A stretch of DNA of 64,000 nt, from contig CM034599.1 in assembly GCA_020091685.1 (NCBI GenBank), positions 7,410,836 through 7,474,835 on the forward strand, read 5' to 3'. The position numbers were made by a program, and so were the translations under genes. Below the pieces are notes generated by a model that saw only the letters and a program-made list of their open reading frames with translations, was not told the DNA's origin and did not search any database. Origin of the DNA: Lutjanus erythropterus (Eukaryota; Chordata; Actinopteri; Lutjaniformes; Lutjanidae). Numbering within the stretch: position 1 is the first letter of the stretch; every line of letters starts with the position of its first letter. Below are positions 11,421 through 24,400 of the stretch, piece by piece.

Positions 11421-11698
11421 CATGTTTTTATACGATTTTAAGTGTGTTGAGATTAAAACATTCTTTCTTAATGAAGCTGTAACAGCAGGTGGAAACTCAT
11501 CTTGCTTTTTTTTTCCATATTAAGGGCATAATCCTCCCAGTCACATCGTGCAGATTGTCTGAATATCCTTGTTATATCACATTCTGTCACATCCAAGAAA
11601 ACAAAGTTTGTTGTCAAAGAAAATGGGATGAAATTCATTTCATTCATCCTCTTCCTCGCTGTCACTGGGAGGGTCCGGTGGCTGAATGCCTGCTTCTG

Positions 11699-11842
11699 AT
11701 TGGTCTGCAAGTGGGCCTCCTTTGCCAAACCCACAGCTCATAGGTATTTATGCACTTCAGCTGCAGGAGGCACAGGAAGAAGGAAGTTTGGGACCATCCA
11801 TAATCTAGCAGAACTTCTTATCTTATCATCCATCTGAGAGTG
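11699..11842 (+). promoter_or_regulatory. Putative sds promoter and non-coding first exon
   Basis: An inverted CCAAT motif (ATTGG) lies at 11699-11703 and a TATA-like TATTTA at 11745-11750. A splice donor (gagagtg followed by gtgagtt) is at 11842/11843. The coding exon acceptor at 11955 is about 110 bases downstream. This fits a short non-coding exon 1 starting near 11775. Promoter assignment is inference from spacing. Confidence 0.45.
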
Positions 11843-11959
11843 GTGAGTTAAAATCATCTGTGAGCTCTGAGGAAAGAGAAAACAGTCAACTTTGGGGGTG
11901 GAAGTTTTTTTTTTTTATTATTTCTTTTTTGTAATTATTGTTGTCTGTTCCACAGCAAG

Positions 11960-14900
11960 ATGAAGACCCAGCAGCCTCTTCATGTGGCCACTCCAGTGAG
12001 GCAGAGCCTGGCCCTGACCAAAGTCGCCGGGACCTCAGTCTACCTCAAGCTGGACTCATCTCAGCCCACAGGATCCTTTAAGATCAGAGGCATCGGACAC
12101 CTCTGCAAAACTGTGAGTAATCCTCCTCTGCTCTGCGATGGATGATGTGTCTTGTCTTGAAGGAGGTTTATGTTGCTCACGGCCACAGCTAAGATTTTAG
12201 AAAAACAGTAAAAAGCTCTTTTAGTCATCACTGTTATGGTGGTGGACTGAATCATTATTATACAAATGCTGTTTGAATAATTCACTTATAGTTAAGTAGT
12301 CAGCTTATAGTGTTAATTTTGGATCTTTTCATAAATGAAAAACAATTTTATAACTACAGAAATACTATTATTTTTACATACTCTTATGATACATGTGCAA
12401 GTCACAAGCAAGTCTAAAGTCTTAGCCTTCAAGTCTCAAGCAAGTCCCAAGTTACTGTAGCGAGAATCAAGAAAGTCAAGTCAAGTAAGGGCTCCAGTAA
12501 AGCAAGTCACAATTCTGATGATCTCCCACAATTTCCACATTTAAAACAGTTAAAAGATGGAGCTGCAATGATTAATCAATGATTAATCAATTATTAAATG
12601 AATCAGCAACTATTTAGATAATAGAGATAGAGAAAAAAGTTATTAAATGTGAATAATTTCAGGTTTCTTTACTCTTCTCTGATATTTTAAAGCAAAGAGG
12701 CACATTTTTTTCAAAGAGAATAGTAATAAAATTTGAAACGTTTCATTCTGTTAAAGTCACCAAAACACACAAAACAAAATCTATGACATTCAAAATTTTT
12801 TGAGACCTTTGGTTTCAATATTCTCCCTATTTTTGAGGTCTCAGGGTTGGTAAGTGTGCGCTAACTTATGTTTACACCCTGTGACCCTCTGACTGCAATG
12901 CCTCTTTTTCTTCACAGTGGGCAGAGCGAGGATGTGAGCGGTTTGTCTGCTGCTCAGGTGAGCACTGAAGCAAAATAAACCAGTTTAAGAGTTGCCTTCG
13001 CCTCCGTCGGTGTGTTTGAGTGTCTAATCTCTGACTTGTTTGGACCCAACAGGAGGAAATGCGGGGATGGCAGCAGCATATTCTGCCCGTCAGCTCGGAG
13101 TACCTGCAACCATCGTGGTTCCGAGTGTTACACCAAACCCAACAGTGGAAAGGCTGAAGGACGAGGGCGCCACTGTGGTTATTCATGGCAAGGTTGGTTC
13201 ATCTCGTCTGTAGTTTACTATCAGTTATCTTACATCTTTCTCAGCAAAAATAGTGATAAATGCAGTTGATCCTGGTTAAATTAGTGCATACTTTTTTATT
13301 ATTTTTTACATTTAGGACAGACTGGGAATACAAAATGATAAGAAGATGCAAGCAGATGCATGACAGAAGAATTAAAACTGAATAAAGTACTTTTTTACAT
13401 TGTAAAAGTCATCAGTAATAAAATTTCCACACAAATGCTCAGGACTGTCTGCAAACTTATGCTGCATGAAAAATGACTGAGAAAATGTAAAAGAAAATCA
13501 AATGTTTGTCAGTGTGACTTAGCCATTAATGTCTTAAACTTACCAAACATGTTCAGTAAGTTCAGTTGACAACTTTTACTAAACTCAAATAAGGCTTGAA
13601 AGGAGAAATCTGCAACATATTTACTGTAATGAATCTTAAAATGGCCATGATATGTCACCAGAGATTAAGGAAACATTAAGTTGAAATACTCGCTTCTCTG
13701 ACAACAACATTACAATGGTGTCTTCTCTTTTCCAGGCTTTAAATGAAAGCATTGAATACGGGCAGCAGCTGGTGGCAAACAACCCCGGCTGGATCTTCAT
13801 CTCACCCTTTGATGATCCCCTTATCTGGTAAGACTCAGTCTGTCTGTCCTTCAGAGACTGTATGTTATGTACTCTGCAGAAAGACTTCTTGCATAGTGAT
13901 CTATCTGGCATCAGGAGATAAGAGAGGGAGAAGTAATGATAAGACTCCCTCTTGAAAGAAAATTGAATTATTTCAAAATATGCAGGTGACTGGTAGTAAC
14001 ACCTGTCTTATCACGCACTGTCATTCATACTCATGGCTGTTCTGCCAGATATACACAGTATCTTATCACAGTGTTATCACAGAGAGGCTGTCAGATCATT
14101 CATTTACACACCGGACGTCACAGCTGAAGCGTTAAACAAAACCATAAATTACTGACATCACGAGCTGCTTATGATATGATTTATTGCCTTAAAGGAAGAC
14201 AAGGCACAAATCTGAATTTCCTTCTTCACATTGGCATAAAATCGATGTTGAATTTCCAGGAAACTGACAGGGTTTGTTTGTTTCTGTGTGCAGGGAAGGA
14301 CACACGTCCCTGGTGAAGGAGCTGGAGCGAGACCTGAGGGAGAAGCCAGGAGCGATAGTGCTGTCGGTGGGAGGCGGGGGCCTGCTGAACGGCGTGGTGG
14401 AGGGACTGCGACGTGCCGACTGGGATGACGTGCCCATCGTAGCCATGGAAACCCTGGGAGCCCACAGCCTCAATGCAGCAATGAAGGCTGGGAAGCTGGT
14501 CACTTTACCTGAAATTACCAGGTACAAAAACCATAATCACAGACATTCTGCCCAAACAATAACAGTATTATCCCACATTTTCTCACATATTTACTCTTTT
14601 CACGGTAAAAACTGACCTTTCTTTTTGCTCTCTAGTGTTGCGACCACTCTGGGCCTGACGAGAGTTTCTGCACAGACTCTGAAACTGGTGAACGAGCACA
14701 CAGTTTTCTCAGAAGTCGTCACAGACCAGGAGGCTGTAAAGGCTGTGGAACGTTTTGTAGGTGAGCACAACCTGCAGTTTAGTTTTAATTTAGTTTTATA
14801 TGTTTCATGCACACGTGAGGGTGTGGAAACCTGTAATGACTCTCTGCCTATCTCACTCAAAGATGGGCCTCTTTTCTATTATTGGCTGCCACCTTTGTTG

Positions 14901-15899
14901 ACAATTCCAATAAAATGCAAAGGCTTTTTTTTTAACATTGATACATGTTGACTTGAACATATTAGAGAAAATTATGATGAAAAAATTGCAACAAACAAAC
15001 AACAAATTGGTCTCATGCAGCAGACCTATTTTGATTAGTAATGTGCAATTAATTTATTTTATATACATATTTGAATAGATGTATAATATAATAAATGGTT
15101 AGAATTTAAACAATACAAAATCACCAATACATTCTAAATATTAGTGTTGAGAACTGCACATATAAATAAATATGTATAATTATAGTCTGTAGACTCTAAA
15201 GTCTTTTTTTGAAACACAGACAATAACACAAAGGAATGTAAACATAAGTGAACTATAAGGAACTTTAACATTTTGTTGATTTTGGAGGCCGCTTTGGACA
15301 AAAATGGTTGTGTTTCCACTGTTACAACCATAAAATATAACTTTAAAAAGACATTTATGGAAATAAAAATGTCCTCCTGCTTCATTTTAACTGGATAATG
15401 TAAACATGAGCTTGTTTTATCTGATTTCGAGTAGAATCTGACCTGATGTCAGCTGTTATGAATAGTAGCCCAGCTTCTCGCAGATGGTCTTGTTTATGTA
15501 GGTCGAATAGAAGCATCAGTGTTAAACTGAGACTGTTCCGTAACCACTTAAAAACGCCTTGTAGTAGCTTTAAGTTCCAAAGTGCTTCACAAAAAGAAAT
15601 AAATGAGACAAGTCAGCTAAAAAAAAATCAAATCAATAGGAATAAAAACAGATGCACAACAGATTCAGGGAAACTGATCCCTCCTGGTGTCTCCTGTTTC
15701 TGCAGATGATGAGAAGGTCCTGGTGGAGCCGGCCTGCGGTGCCGCCCTGGCAGCTGTGTACAGTGACATTATCAAAAGGCTGCAGGACGAGGGCAAGCTG
15801 GCGAAGCAACTGGGCCCGGTGGTCATCGTGGTGTGTGGCGGCAACAACATCAGCATGGAGCAGCTGAGGAGGCTGAAAGTGCAGCTTGGTGTTATCTAG
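11960..15899 (+). CDS. sds: L-serine dehydratase / L-threonine deaminase
   Basis: PLP-dependent fold-type II enzyme converting L-serine to pyruvate (and L-threonine to 2-oxobutanoate) plus ammonia; cytosolic and liver-type in vertebrates. Coding exons: 11960-12112, 12918-12957, 13053-13192, 13736-13827, 14294-14521, 14636-14760, 15706-15899. These sum to 972 bases: 323 residues plus stop, the usual length. All borders are GT/AG and phases join. Seen motifs: 'QPTGSFKIRGIGH' with the Schiff-base lysine, 'CSGGNAGMAAAYSARQLG' (substrate/cofactor loop), 'PPFDDPLIW'-like 'SPFDDPLIW', the 'SVGGGGLLNGV' phosphate-binding glycine loop, 'EPACGAALAAVYS' and the C-terminal 'VVIVCGGNNIS'. The start ATG lies four bases after an acceptor and gives 'MKTQQPLHVATP', matching the family N-terminus. 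The 'LHV.TP' start and 'KLDSSQP' look closer to SDS than to SDSL, but the SDSL-like 'GGNAG' and 'GGNNI' leave some doubt about the paralogue. Confidence 0.93.
12558..12700 (-). repeat. MITE family B (GGGCTGCAACTA type), truncated copy in sds intron
   Basis: Begins gagctgcaatgattaatcaa and continues with family blocks in reverse orientation (ttaaatgtgaataatttcagg, tttctttactcttctctga). Other copies are at 44277-44517, 51240-51322 and 56701-56981. It lies in the intron between the first two coding exons of sds. Confidence 0.65.
15247..15574 (+). repeat. MITE family A, copy 2 (last sds intron)
   Basis: Starts aaggaacttt followed by ttgttgattttggaggc and ends cgccttgtagtagctttaag. It shares the ordered blocks 'tgtaggtcgaatagaagcatc' (compare tgtaggtcatatagaggc in copy 3) and 'gtaaccacttaaaaac' with the other copies. 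Non-coding. Confidence 0.8.
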
Positions 15900-16248
15900 C
15901 CAATTTGGGTCCGCTTGACCTTTTTCCTCTGCTCCTCCATCAGCTGGTCTTGATCCATAAACCCCCCCCCATTTATCATGTGCTCCAATACATCAAATCA
16001 TTCCAGGCTGTGAAACTCTCCTGAGCACATACGAGAGGTAGCTGCTGCTGCTTTTTTTTTTGTTTTTTTTTGGTTAAGGAAAACTGTGATGCTGCTCTGG
16101 TAGAGGTAGTTTGATACTAGAGAGATCTCTCTCTGAGAATAATCAACTACACTGACTCATTTAGGGTGTGTTTGTATTTAGCTTGCCTGCTTTGTAAAAG
16201 TGCTTGTATGTTGTTCTGCTTTTGTACTTTGGAATGTATTTAAAAATT

Positions 16249-16254
16249 AATAAA
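16249..16254 (+). terminator. Poly(A) signal of sds
   Basis: AATAAA 350 bases after the sds stop codon, preceded by T-rich 3' UTR. A second AATAAA near 16304 is an alternative. Confidence 0.6.
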
Positions 16255-16399
16255 TTATATTTCTGAATATTCTATCCAAAAAGTTGTGACATTGTGGAAA
16301 ATGTGAATAAAAACAGAATGCGAAGATTGCTGAGTCAAAAACTTTGAGGGCAAATAGTCAAACAGTTTAAGAACAAAGTTCCTCAACACAAAACTGCAC

Positions 16400-16560
16400 A
16401 GAATTTAGGGATGTCACCATTTACAATCCATAATATCATCAAAAGATTCAACGAATCCTCAGAAATCTCTGCATGTAAGGGGCAAGGCTGAAAAACAACA
16501 TTGAGCGCTCGTGATCTTTGGCCGACAGACAGCCGTTCAGCAACAGGGAATACAGCACCG
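16400..16560 (+). pseudogene. Tc1/mariner transposase remnant
   Basis: One frame reads 'FTIHNIIKRFNESSEISACK', then 'GQG', a stop, and 'KTTLSARDL'. This is the helix-turn-helix to linker part of a fish Tc1-like transposase. The stop and the absence of the DDE catalytic region show a short decayed fragment. It lies downstream of sds and has no function. Confidence 0.7.
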
Positions 16561-16599
16561 AGGTGATTTACCACGATTCTGACTCCGAGGACGACAAAG

Positions 16600-18320
16600 A
16601 CACGGCTGGTTCGGGCATGAGTCAGCTCCCACCTCCGGAGGCCTGAACTACACTGTCAGACTATCACCTCTTGAGATACAAGGTGGTTTTACGAGACAGG
16701 ATGAGCTGAAGATGGCTTGTTTGCATGCAACTTCAGTAGATATCTCCACAACGGAATATATATTGTAGGTGTTAAAACTTCTTCATGTTAATTTTTTATT
16801 GTTTTAAACTAAAATTCTTACAAAGAGCACCTTTAAACACATGCACACGCATCCAAAGAAAAAATAGAGCATGCACTGTATTGCTTTTGTTATGTAAAGC
16901 CCTTTGACAAAAGGATGTGTAAACAGTGCAAATATAAAATTATTTGTGCTACAGCTTAATTACAGTCTATCCCATGGTATTCAGCTATTTATTGTACAAC
17001 AATTCATTAATAGCGCTACAGTCTCAGTAGCTTTCTTTCTAATTAAGTTTCTCTCTCCTCAGTGAGTGCTTCGGCAGGCAGGATGCATTCAGAATTATAT
17101 CCTCGAGCAGCTGTGATCCCTCATGAATGAACGAGTCACTCAGAAAGTTTTAAATTTGACCTACAACTTTTAATAAATGAATTCAGTCAACGCAGCAGAA
17201 CATGTGTTCCTGTCTTGCACACGTCATACAGGAGAATTTGTTCACACAGCGGCCTGGTCAGGTGTTTTCACCACCTTAAAGGCCTTTGGGTCAGTCGCAT
17301 GTTGCATGACCACAGCAGACGTCTCCACGCCTTTGGAATACACTGAACTTCCCAGCGCTCAGTTGGCTGGACTGTTTGGGATGTGGCACATTTCCAAGCC
17401 GCTCATTGGTCTTAGGGGTCATTAAAGCAAGGGTGGAGGGTCCTTATGTCATAAAGAGGGGGGACAGCTGTGTGTGAGGGACAGGTGATTGGTTCCTTTG
17501 AAACCAGCTGAAGACATTCCTGGAATTCCTCCCGGGTAACCTCACAGTCATGGGATTTATAATGGGAAATTGACTCACAAATATGACAAAAAGTCAGTCT
17601 ATAAAGATGTTAGACTGATGTCATTTGTTGTTGAATATATTTCTGAGCAAACACAACTATTGTGCAGCAGTGGGACATAATAAAAAATACATAACTCATC
17701 TACTGAGTTTGCAGTGATAACAGAAATGTCTCATCAGTTACTTCAGGTTTTTGCTGATAAAAATGTTTTGCTTCTTGATTTGTAGATGGATTCCTTTGAA
17801 TGTGGCCTACAATGGAGGTTGGGGGACAGCAGTGTGAGTCAGTGAGGAGCATGACTGAGAGATCCAGCTGGAACTGGCCTGGCCCAGTACTCACTGCTTT
17901 GAAAAGGTGTCTGGTTTACTGGCAGTGGTGTGACATAACAAGAGTGGGTCGCGGGGCCTTGTGTAAAAAGCATGTCCTTAAGGAGACAAAACATGCTTCA
18001 CATGCACCATTCATCATGATAAAACACTCATTGTCTTGTTGCATGGCCGCTTCAGTGTGTCAACCTTCCTCTGTCAGTTTAAGTATGTAAATGACCCACT
18101 TTTAGAGGGATCTTGCAACAGAAAACACCCACTTATGAAACTTGTTTTCCAAACCACACTGAATGTTTATCTGAGCAGTGTTTTGTGGAAACCCAGAGAG
18201 GCAAGTGAGAAAAAAAATGCAGGTGATCCATTTTTTAAGTTTTACATAAATAGTATATTTCTTCTATGTTTATGTCCTAAAATCAGTGTAAAATCGCCAA
18301 GTAAAATAATCTTTTCACTT
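16600..18320. other. Intergenic, nothing recognised
   Basis: The convergent intergenic region between sds and hectd4. No exon-like blocks with splice support and no complete repeat were seen. Confidence 0.5.
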
Positions 18321-18329
18321 TCTTAGAAG

Positions 18330-18530
18330 GAGCCCGTTACATCTATAGTGAGATCAGATCGTCCTGCACAGATGCTGCCATGTTGCAACATGTTTCTCCA
18401 GTAGCCCAGAATGGACAAACCAAATTGGCTCTATACACGGCCTTTTGCGAGTTTCACAGTTAGACAAGGTGTTTGCAACTTGCAAGCTAGATCCCACTAA
18501 ATTCTACACAGGGCTTGTTTAAGAACAGGT
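18330..18530 (+). repeat. Dispersed percomorph repeat fragment
   Basis: Contains 'gctgccatgttgcaacatg', 'ctccagtagcccagaatgg' and 'acaaaccaaattggctct', followed by 'ttgcaagctagatcccact'. I remember this block order as a common dispersed repeat of percomorph genomes. The class is uncertain and there is no coding capacity. Confidence 0.5.
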
Positions 18531-19400
18531 GAAAAAATGGTTTTGCAGCAATAATCATTTCAGTTTTTTTCCCATCTGTGAAACAGGTGCACAAAAATGT
18601 ATTATTGTAATTCTCACTTCAGCCACAAGAGGCTGTAGTGCATCACTACCCCATGTTCTAAAAAGAACTAAAGGAGTTCATATTTTCTTCCAGGTAAGTT
18701 TTAATTTGTCTTTGCACTTTAAATGCAAGGTACTCACAGTGCATTGTGTGTTTGCCAGTTATGTAACATCACTGTTCTCTTTCTAAATAATGTATGTTAG
18801 TGTTAGTTAAACTAGCCAAAAGAGAGACAAGTCCATTACATTACTCAGACATATGCTACCTCAATTAATACAAGTTTGTCATTTGTACATATGGTATAAT
18901 GCTGTTCTTGTTTATTTTATTCTATTTTTATGCATGCATGTCCCAAACTTCTAGGCACAATGTTATGTCATCATTTTATGTGCACTGCATCCAAGTATGT
19001 AATAAAACAAAAAACATGTGATTTGGAATGCAGGGTAAAACTCACCTGGAAGTAAATATGAACACTTTCAGTCCTATTTAGTGGTGGTGCACTTCTGCAT
19101 CTTAGGGTCAAAATGAGTACTACAACAAACGCGCGACTAATCTGCCCAAATATTTTTTCTCCATTTGTTTCACAGATGAAAATAAAAATGAAAGGAATTT
19201 AGAAAGATTATCCTGGTAAAACCTTTTTTCACAATGTTGTTCAGTCATAAACACAGGGGAGAAAACTCCCCAGACTTGTTCTTCCACACTTGCCTCTCAG
19301 GGCTTCCATCAAGATTTTAAAGAAAAATGTCTGAAAACAAATAAATTGTATGTGTAAAAGACAAAAACAATGAAACAGCATTTGTACATGAAGACATTTC

Positions 19401-19406
19401 TTTATT
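19401..19406 (-). terminator. Candidate hectd4 poly(A) signal
   Basis: TTTATT on the plus strand reads as AATAAA on the minus strand, about 2.07 kb after the stop codon. Closer, less convincing candidates exist. Confidence 0.4.
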
Positions 19407-20205
19407 GTGACACAGAAATCTCAAATGCCATCTGATTCTTTACATCTGTATAATCCATTTTAGATATGTTAAGTTTCTGATGTGCAGAGGTAAGACAGTA
19501 AAAGTTAAGTTAATGCAACCATAAATAATTGTAATAAATATCAAGTAAATGTACAGCACACATTTTTATCGCAACACCTCTTTGTATGGATATGTCCTTT
19601 TTATAACCTTATCTACTCTCCTGCAGGAGGAGGGAGTAGAAGAGAGAGCGTCCCTGTTAGCAGCGGTATAATCACCCTTCAAAAGAACTGAACCGAAAAC
19701 CGAAACTCGCAAGCAATTCAACAATCCAATATGCGTCAAATATCAATTCTGGTGTGTTTTTCAGTTCTATCCAAGTAAAATGGCGATTTTACTCACACAA
19801 GAAAACATGTTTCACCATGAGTAGAAGAAATTGAATCCATCTGAGTACAAGACAAAGGTGATAAGATTACTGGTATTTCCAAAATTCATAAAAAATAACA
19901 ACACAACAAACCGGATATCCAACAGACATCACCTAGTTTGCTCATTTTTAGAATCTTTTCTTGGAAGAGTAGTGCAAACCAAAAACAAAAAAATATAAGG
20001 TGAAGTGAATCAGCAATTAATAAAAACTGCCATCAAACATAACTTCGGTCTATTTACACTTTTTTTCCTATTTAATTTTTTACACAGCTAAACATTTGGT
20101 TATGGGTAAAATGAACAAAAGAAGGAACCAGCTGAATCCTGATCTTCTCTCATTGAAGAAAAACTAAGAAAAGGCAGAACTCAAGATAATCCACCACCCC
20201 TCCCC

Positions 20206-20210
<5 letters not shown>

Positions 20211-20251
<41 letters not shown>
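20211..20251. repeat. (TG)n microsatellite
   Basis: About 20 uninterrupted TG dinucleotides within the presumed hectd4 3' UTR. They read as (CA)n in the transcript. Confidence 0.9.
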
Positions 20252-20252
<1 letters not shown>

Positions 20253-21477
20253 GGGGAGTAGCGGGAGGGGGCAGTTGTTGCACATTCAGTAGCAGTAGCA
20301 CACAAACAATGTGGGAGAGCAGCTCATGTCTTTCCCATTTTTCACAAAGCAACGCAGGTTTCATGAACCTGAAATGTAGCAGATCCGCCTGACCTACCGC
20401 GCCGCCAAAGCTACTCGGATATTTCCAAAAAAAAAAAAAAAAAATCAAAGAGCAATTTCATAAACTAATAGATTAATATGACTTTTTACATGACTTAAAT
20501 ACCCTCTCTTCGGAGACTTGGATAAAATGTATTCAGTTTATATAGGCATAAGTTAGTTTGTCCATTAGCAGTTCTTTTTTTTTTTTTTAAACAGGCAGTA
20601 AACTACATAATATCCTGTACAGCACTTGTTCACATCTTCTGCCTGCTCATAGCTGACGTGGTCACACATAGGCAGCATCACACGTTTCCTTTTTCTGGTA
20701 GTAGTCGTACCTCCGTCTCAAACGTGAAAAATCATTTGGGCTTTATTTCTCACACACACAACCAGCATCGCCCTCTACAGAGAGAGAGGCTCCTACAGCA
20801 AAGGCATGTTTCAGAACATCACCCCCCACAGAGGGGGAGGCAGAGGGAGGCAGCTAGGTTAAGCATTAGGAGAGTTTGTTTTCTTCACAGATATGTAAAG
20901 TTCAGCAGCTCAAGAGAAGAGCTCACGCTGCTGAGACCAACTTTCAATATGAAGGTTTTACCGCAGAAAGAGGGTTCAGGAATCATGAATTGAACTCGCA
21001 GCTGTAAAGTGCTGATCGGAAGTTATCCATTAAGTTGTTAAAACTCACAGAACTTGACTGTTAAACCCTCTGTTAAAGGTAGGGGAAAGGAAAAGGCGTT
21101 AAAAAAAATTGTGTCACAGTTGTTTCACTTCAATGCCATCCTCAAACTCAGTGCAACCAGAACAGACACTCTTTAATGGTGTCAGTGCTAGTTCAGATTA
21201 TCTTCCCTGAATTCCTCACAAAAATATGCATCAAACGTAATTATGAAATGTAGTATCTGTGTAAACTGTGATAAAAAATAAAGCAAGGATACACATGCAA
21301 AGCACTAATAGCCACTCAAAATAAAATTTTTGCTGGAGCAGCAGAGCATAAAGGACTGTTGTCTGTCTCAGAGGAAGGTCCAGGAGTGTGGAGGTGGGGG
21401 GTTAAAGGAGGTATGGGTCGAAAGTAAGATTAGTTTATAGGTATACGCATTTGGGAACGTTGGGTTGTCAAGTCTTC

Positions 21478-24400
21478 TTAGCCGCTGAGAGGGTCCTCGC
21501 GGTAGTGGATGGCATATCGCAGTTTCTCCAGCATCACATCCAGAGAGGTGTACTGGGGCAGTTTCACCATGAACATGCAGGTCTCCACGCGAATGTAACG
21601 TGAGTCCGGCTGACCTGGAGAAGAAAGGCAACAGGACGGTGTACCGTGTTGATTTTGTCAACAAAAATTTTGACAAATATTTGTTGGCGTTCTATTCCAT
21701 GACTAAATTGAGATGATGACATAAATTAAGAAATACAGACAAACAAAAATCCCACTGAGTGAAGATCAAACAAAATAGTTGGATCTGTTCAGGCGGACAA
21801 CATAAGTGAGATCCCAATATCTCAAAGTACTATTAAATTTAAAATAAACTTTTTTTTTTGTAATTGTCCTGCAACTATTCCAAATTTGACTTTCAAATTG
21901 CATTGCAAATGCAAACCTGTTTCTTACTGGTTTTATGCCGTTGGAACTTTACATACATACAAAATATATCCCAGCAAACACTAAATTTTATTTTAAACAC
22001 CATGACCGCAGCACTGAGCTCGTGCTGGTGCCGCCTCAGTTTTTCAACTTTGAAAACTTAACAATCAAATGATACAGGACAATTTTATTAATATTTTCAT
22101 AAATTAAACAATTTAATTTGCAATGATAAGTTTCTCTATTGTCCAGGAAATGTCCTAGACACCGTATCTTTGTGTCCCAGGTTCTATTTTTATTGTCACT
22201 GGGACAACTGGACATCCTTAATTTTGAAGGCTGCTGTCAGGTGAGAAGAGAAGAGAAGAGAAGAGAAGAGAAGAGAAGAGAAGAGAAGAGAAGAGAAGAG
22301 AAGAGTGAATGTGTGTTAATTCCCTTTTTATTTGAGTACAGCTCAAAGTTCTGTGTGGATTCAGGGTGCACTGCCTTGCTCAGTTAACATATTGTTAAAT
22401 TTAACAGAGCTGATCTTACAGTACACATCTACTCCTGTTAAAAGATCATTTATGATTTTTTATGACTCCTAAACAGACACTTACTCAGTTACTGTTAATT
22501 TTAGTTCCAATAATAATGATGTTTCTCAGATAATGCTCATCTGCCTTAACAACATCATTCATTCCGCAAAATCAATTACAGTATAATAAAACTGTCAAAC
22601 TGTAAAATTATAACTACAACAACAACAACTGACTAAATCTTAATAAAACAACACAAAACAAAAACAAAAGACTAAAAATTTGGCATTAACTAGCCACAAT
22701 TTTCAGTCAGCAACTAAGACTAAAACTAATTCTGGTTGAAATTACACTGATGATGTATTACAACAAAATTCTTCCGTACTTCTCTTACGTAATGTGTCTT
22801 GTCATGTAGTTTTACCACTGGAGCTTTTCATGGAACGTTTGGTGATAATCTTTGTGATAAAAGTGAGTGATAATCTTATCTGTTACAAACCTGAGCAGAA
22901 TGTTTGTTTTAAATTGTGACTCCGGAAACTATCACTATTAGCGCCAAGAAGGATGTCATGAAGAGATAGCAGCCCTCATGTCCAGTCACGGCCCTGTTAG
23001 GCATTACCTGCAGCTCCATCAGGAGGGGCGATCTTCATGGGATACGGGGGAACGTGGGCGGTGTCGGGCCCACCGTCCTTGCAGGGGCAGGTGAATGGTA
23101 TGCGCTCCTGGTTGCAGGCAAACTTGATGAATTTGCAGAGTTCCTCTTGAGTGAACATCTCCAGGGCGGTCCAGAAGAACTCAATGTGCTGGTCGGTCTC
23201 CATCAGACCCACCTGATACATGGTGTGAGCCTGCAGAAGGAGGGAGAGCAGGACATAAATGACTAGATTCACACTGATCTGAAGGAAAATTAACCATTTA
23301 TCATGTAAACTTTACAGCTCTGAAAAGGTCAAGCCTGACTGATTGTGAAATTCTTTAACACATATATAACTCGTATATATAACCACTAAAAATAACCACA
23401 GGGAGGGGCTACTATCAAGGCTGACACTAACATATGTATTAGTGATTAGCCCAGAAGGGGTTTTTATAATATGTGGGGTGCTTGCTTTGTAACAGTTTTA
23501 AACAGGCACTTTAACATAAATATGTTCATTACCTTCAGGAACTCCAGGTTGATGTAAGGCAGGCCACAGGTGCGCAACTCCATCTCGAGGGGGATGAGCA
23601 TGGTGAGCAGCTGCAAGGGGATGATTGAGCCAAGCCCCGCGCGCACTGCCGTCATACACTCCACGTTCTGCAGCTCCCTCAGACGAAGGTTTCGCACCGC
23701 CCGCGCATACACATCCTTATTCTCCCAGCTTAACACACAAACAAGCACACAATATATGAAAGAGGGAAACATCAGAATATGCAGAGCTGGGTCTTGTACA
23801 CAATGCATGAAGACAATCAATTTGATTCATTTTGGTTTAATTCAATTTTATCCAAAGTTATCTCAGGGCACTTTTCAAACAGAGCAGGTCTAGACTGTAC
23901 TTTTCATGAACCCAATTGTTTCCACCAAGAGCAGGCACTGAAGTGACTGTGGCAAGAAGAAACTTCCTTTTAACGGGCAGAAAACTCAAGTGGGTCCAGA
24001 CTCTTTATTAACAATGCACAATGCAATCATCAGAGCAAGTTTTGCTGTACCTGACAGTGAGGTTGCGACCTCCCGGACAAAGCTCCACTTCCTCGCCCGT
24101 CATTGTGACATAGGTGAAGGTGCAGCACGGCCGGCTGGGGGAATCTGGGCTTTCTCCTGAATGGTGTTGGGAGGAGATCTCAGCGCACAGGGCCTCCAGC
24201 TCTGTCTCATCACTCACCTGTAGGGTCACAGAACAGAGGTCATGTCAAAGTAATCTTTAAGATTTTCATTTAAACAAACGTCCGTTAAGTAATGATCTTT
24301 TGCTGCAAGAGGCAACACAGTGGGGATTGAGGTTATGGCCCTTGGATGAAAGTACTGAAATATTTCTATATTTGCAGTATTATGAACTGGGTGTCTGTGG

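Larger units (their letters stand above)
19385..21477 (-). other. hectd4: Probable 3' UTR of hectd4
   Basis: On the minus strand this AT-rich segment follows the hectd4 stop codon directly. The first good poly(A) signal in a plausible terminal context is AATAAA at 19401-19406 (minus strand). That would give a 3' UTR of about 2.1 kb, containing a (CA)n tract and homopolymer runs. The end point is inference. Confidence 0.5.

Noticed and set aside
17177..17425. Plus-strand open frame between sds and hectd4
   Set aside because: No family resemblance and no convincing splice sites.
20164..20448. Open frames on both strands over the (TG)n tract
   Set aside because: Both are created by the dinucleotide repeat and lie in the presumed hectd4 3' UTR.
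22242..22305. Possible CRISPR-like tandem array
   Set aside because: It is a simple pentanucleotide repeat without spacers, in a vertebrate genome.
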